Shown here piece by piece: positions 63,826-64,000 of a stretch of DNA of 64,000 nucleotides (position 1 is the stretch's first letter; every line of letters starts with the position of its first letter). The notes under the pieces are model-generated. The model was not told the DNA's origin, searched no databases, and was given only the letters and a program-made list of their open reading frames with translations. Origin of the DNA: Micromonospora sp. CCTCC AA 2012012. GTDB lineage: Bacteria; Actinomycetota; Actinomycetes; Mycobacteriales; Micromonosporaceae. The DNA is taken from positions 930,001 through 994,000 of the forward strand of contig NZ_CP159342.1 in NCBI RefSeq assembly GCF_040499845.1. Direction: 5' to 3'. The position numbers were made by a program, and so were the translations under genes.

Positions 63826-64000
63826 GGTAGCCCGTCTAGGTCCAAAGGTCCATGTTCGCCTATTGGCAGGAGCCATTCTTAGTGGCACTTGCCGGATACC
63901 GTACATGGCCCTGTGCCAACCGTGGTGACGCCTATACGTTCCGTACCGGATCGCGGCGCCAGAGAGGCAGCCGCACCGGCCCCGCACAATGTAGGGGGAG
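63826..64000. other. intergenic end of window
   Basis: No gene starts here. Apart from the repeat, there is a run TAGGGGGAG at the very end that could be a ribosome binding site of a gene starting just past the window. Confidence 0.3.
63849..63880 (+). repeat. 32-bp imperfect repeat, right copy (possible MocR operator)
   Basis: Starts TCCATGTT-C-GCC and ends GGAGCCATTCTT; 22 of 32 bases match the left copy. It is directly followed by AGTGGCACT (63881-63889), also present near the left copy. It stands 24 bp beyond the MocR stop, so it probably controls the next gene to the right, outside the window. Confidence 0.45.

Overview
The window is high-GC actinomycete chromosome. GTG starts and ATGA/GTGA stop-start overlaps are frequent. 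A conservon operon (sensor kinase, roadblock, DUF742, GTPase), an F420/PPOX-type oxidoreductase, a mycothiol-associated DsbA-like protein and Imm1/GPP34-type small genes all point to actinobacteria. A Micromonosporaceae-like host is my best guess, from general gene style only. I saw no rRNA, tRNA or CRISPR array.

Region 1 (1 to about 19.16 kb) is an accessory, partly decayed area. It holds an IS5-family element cut by the window edge beside a broken membrane-protein gene, an IS110-type remnant, a gamma-glutamyltransferase remnant, a 5'-truncated LysR regulator, and a sugar-ABC permease and a SAM methyltransferase that both lose their 5' ends at one breakpoint near 6,678. Intact genes among these are an M20 peptidase, a GNAT acetyltransferase, an Imm1-type immunity protein with an HTH neighbour, a luciferase-like flavin monooxygenase, an acyl-CoA dehydrogenase, a full conservon with a GAF protein as fifth gene, a GPP34 protein and an XRE regulator.

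Region 2 (19.17 to 24.45 kb) starts at a sharp junction where only the last 100 codons of a ctaG-like gene remain. Then come a shikimate kinase gene with a one-base frameshift, chorismate synthase, an MFS exporter, a MazG-like pyrophosphohydrolase, an SDR and a small HTH regulator.

Region 3 (24.49 to 31.76 kb) is the most interesting part: a tightly coupled minus-strand operon reading TrpF-like barrel, uracil phosphoribosyltransferase, EamA exporter, an indigoidine-synthetase-type NRPS (A with inserted oxidase, T, TE, plus a tautomerase-like tail) and a pseudouridine-5'-phosphate glycosidase homologue (IndA). This set resembles the known minimycin/indigoidine systems, in which the NRPS makes a pyridine from glutamine and the IndA homologue joins it to ribose 5-phosphate to give a C-nucleotide. 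The TrpF-like protein, which lacks the catalytic Cys, is not part of the system as I recall it, and no HAD phosphatase is seen.

Region 4 (32.0 to 52.3 kb) flanks it with two complete branched-chain/amide-type ABC importers, a haloalkane dehalogenase, an acyl-adenylate/CoA ligase, a class-IV aminotransferase, and a plus-strand operon of sulfotransferase, leaderless periplasmic-type binding protein, CysD, CysN, DsbA-like protein, arylamine N-acetyltransferase and 3-methyladenine glycosylase. These suggest sulfated or acylated tailoring plus self-protection.

Region 5 (52.4 to 56.7 kb) holds a PPOX oxidoreductase, an OpuAC-type lipoprotein whose two sequence halves appear in swapped order, an MmcQ protein, a stand-alone EVE-like domain and a CPA2 cation/proton antiporter. 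Region 6 (57.3 to 63.8 kb) is an aldehyde-forming module (azoreductase-type flavoprotein, SDR, LuxE-like and LuxC-like carboxylate-reductase pair, a degenerate adenylation-domain fragment) followed by a MocR regulator. A 32-bp imperfect repeat lies on both sides of the module and may be the regulator's operator.
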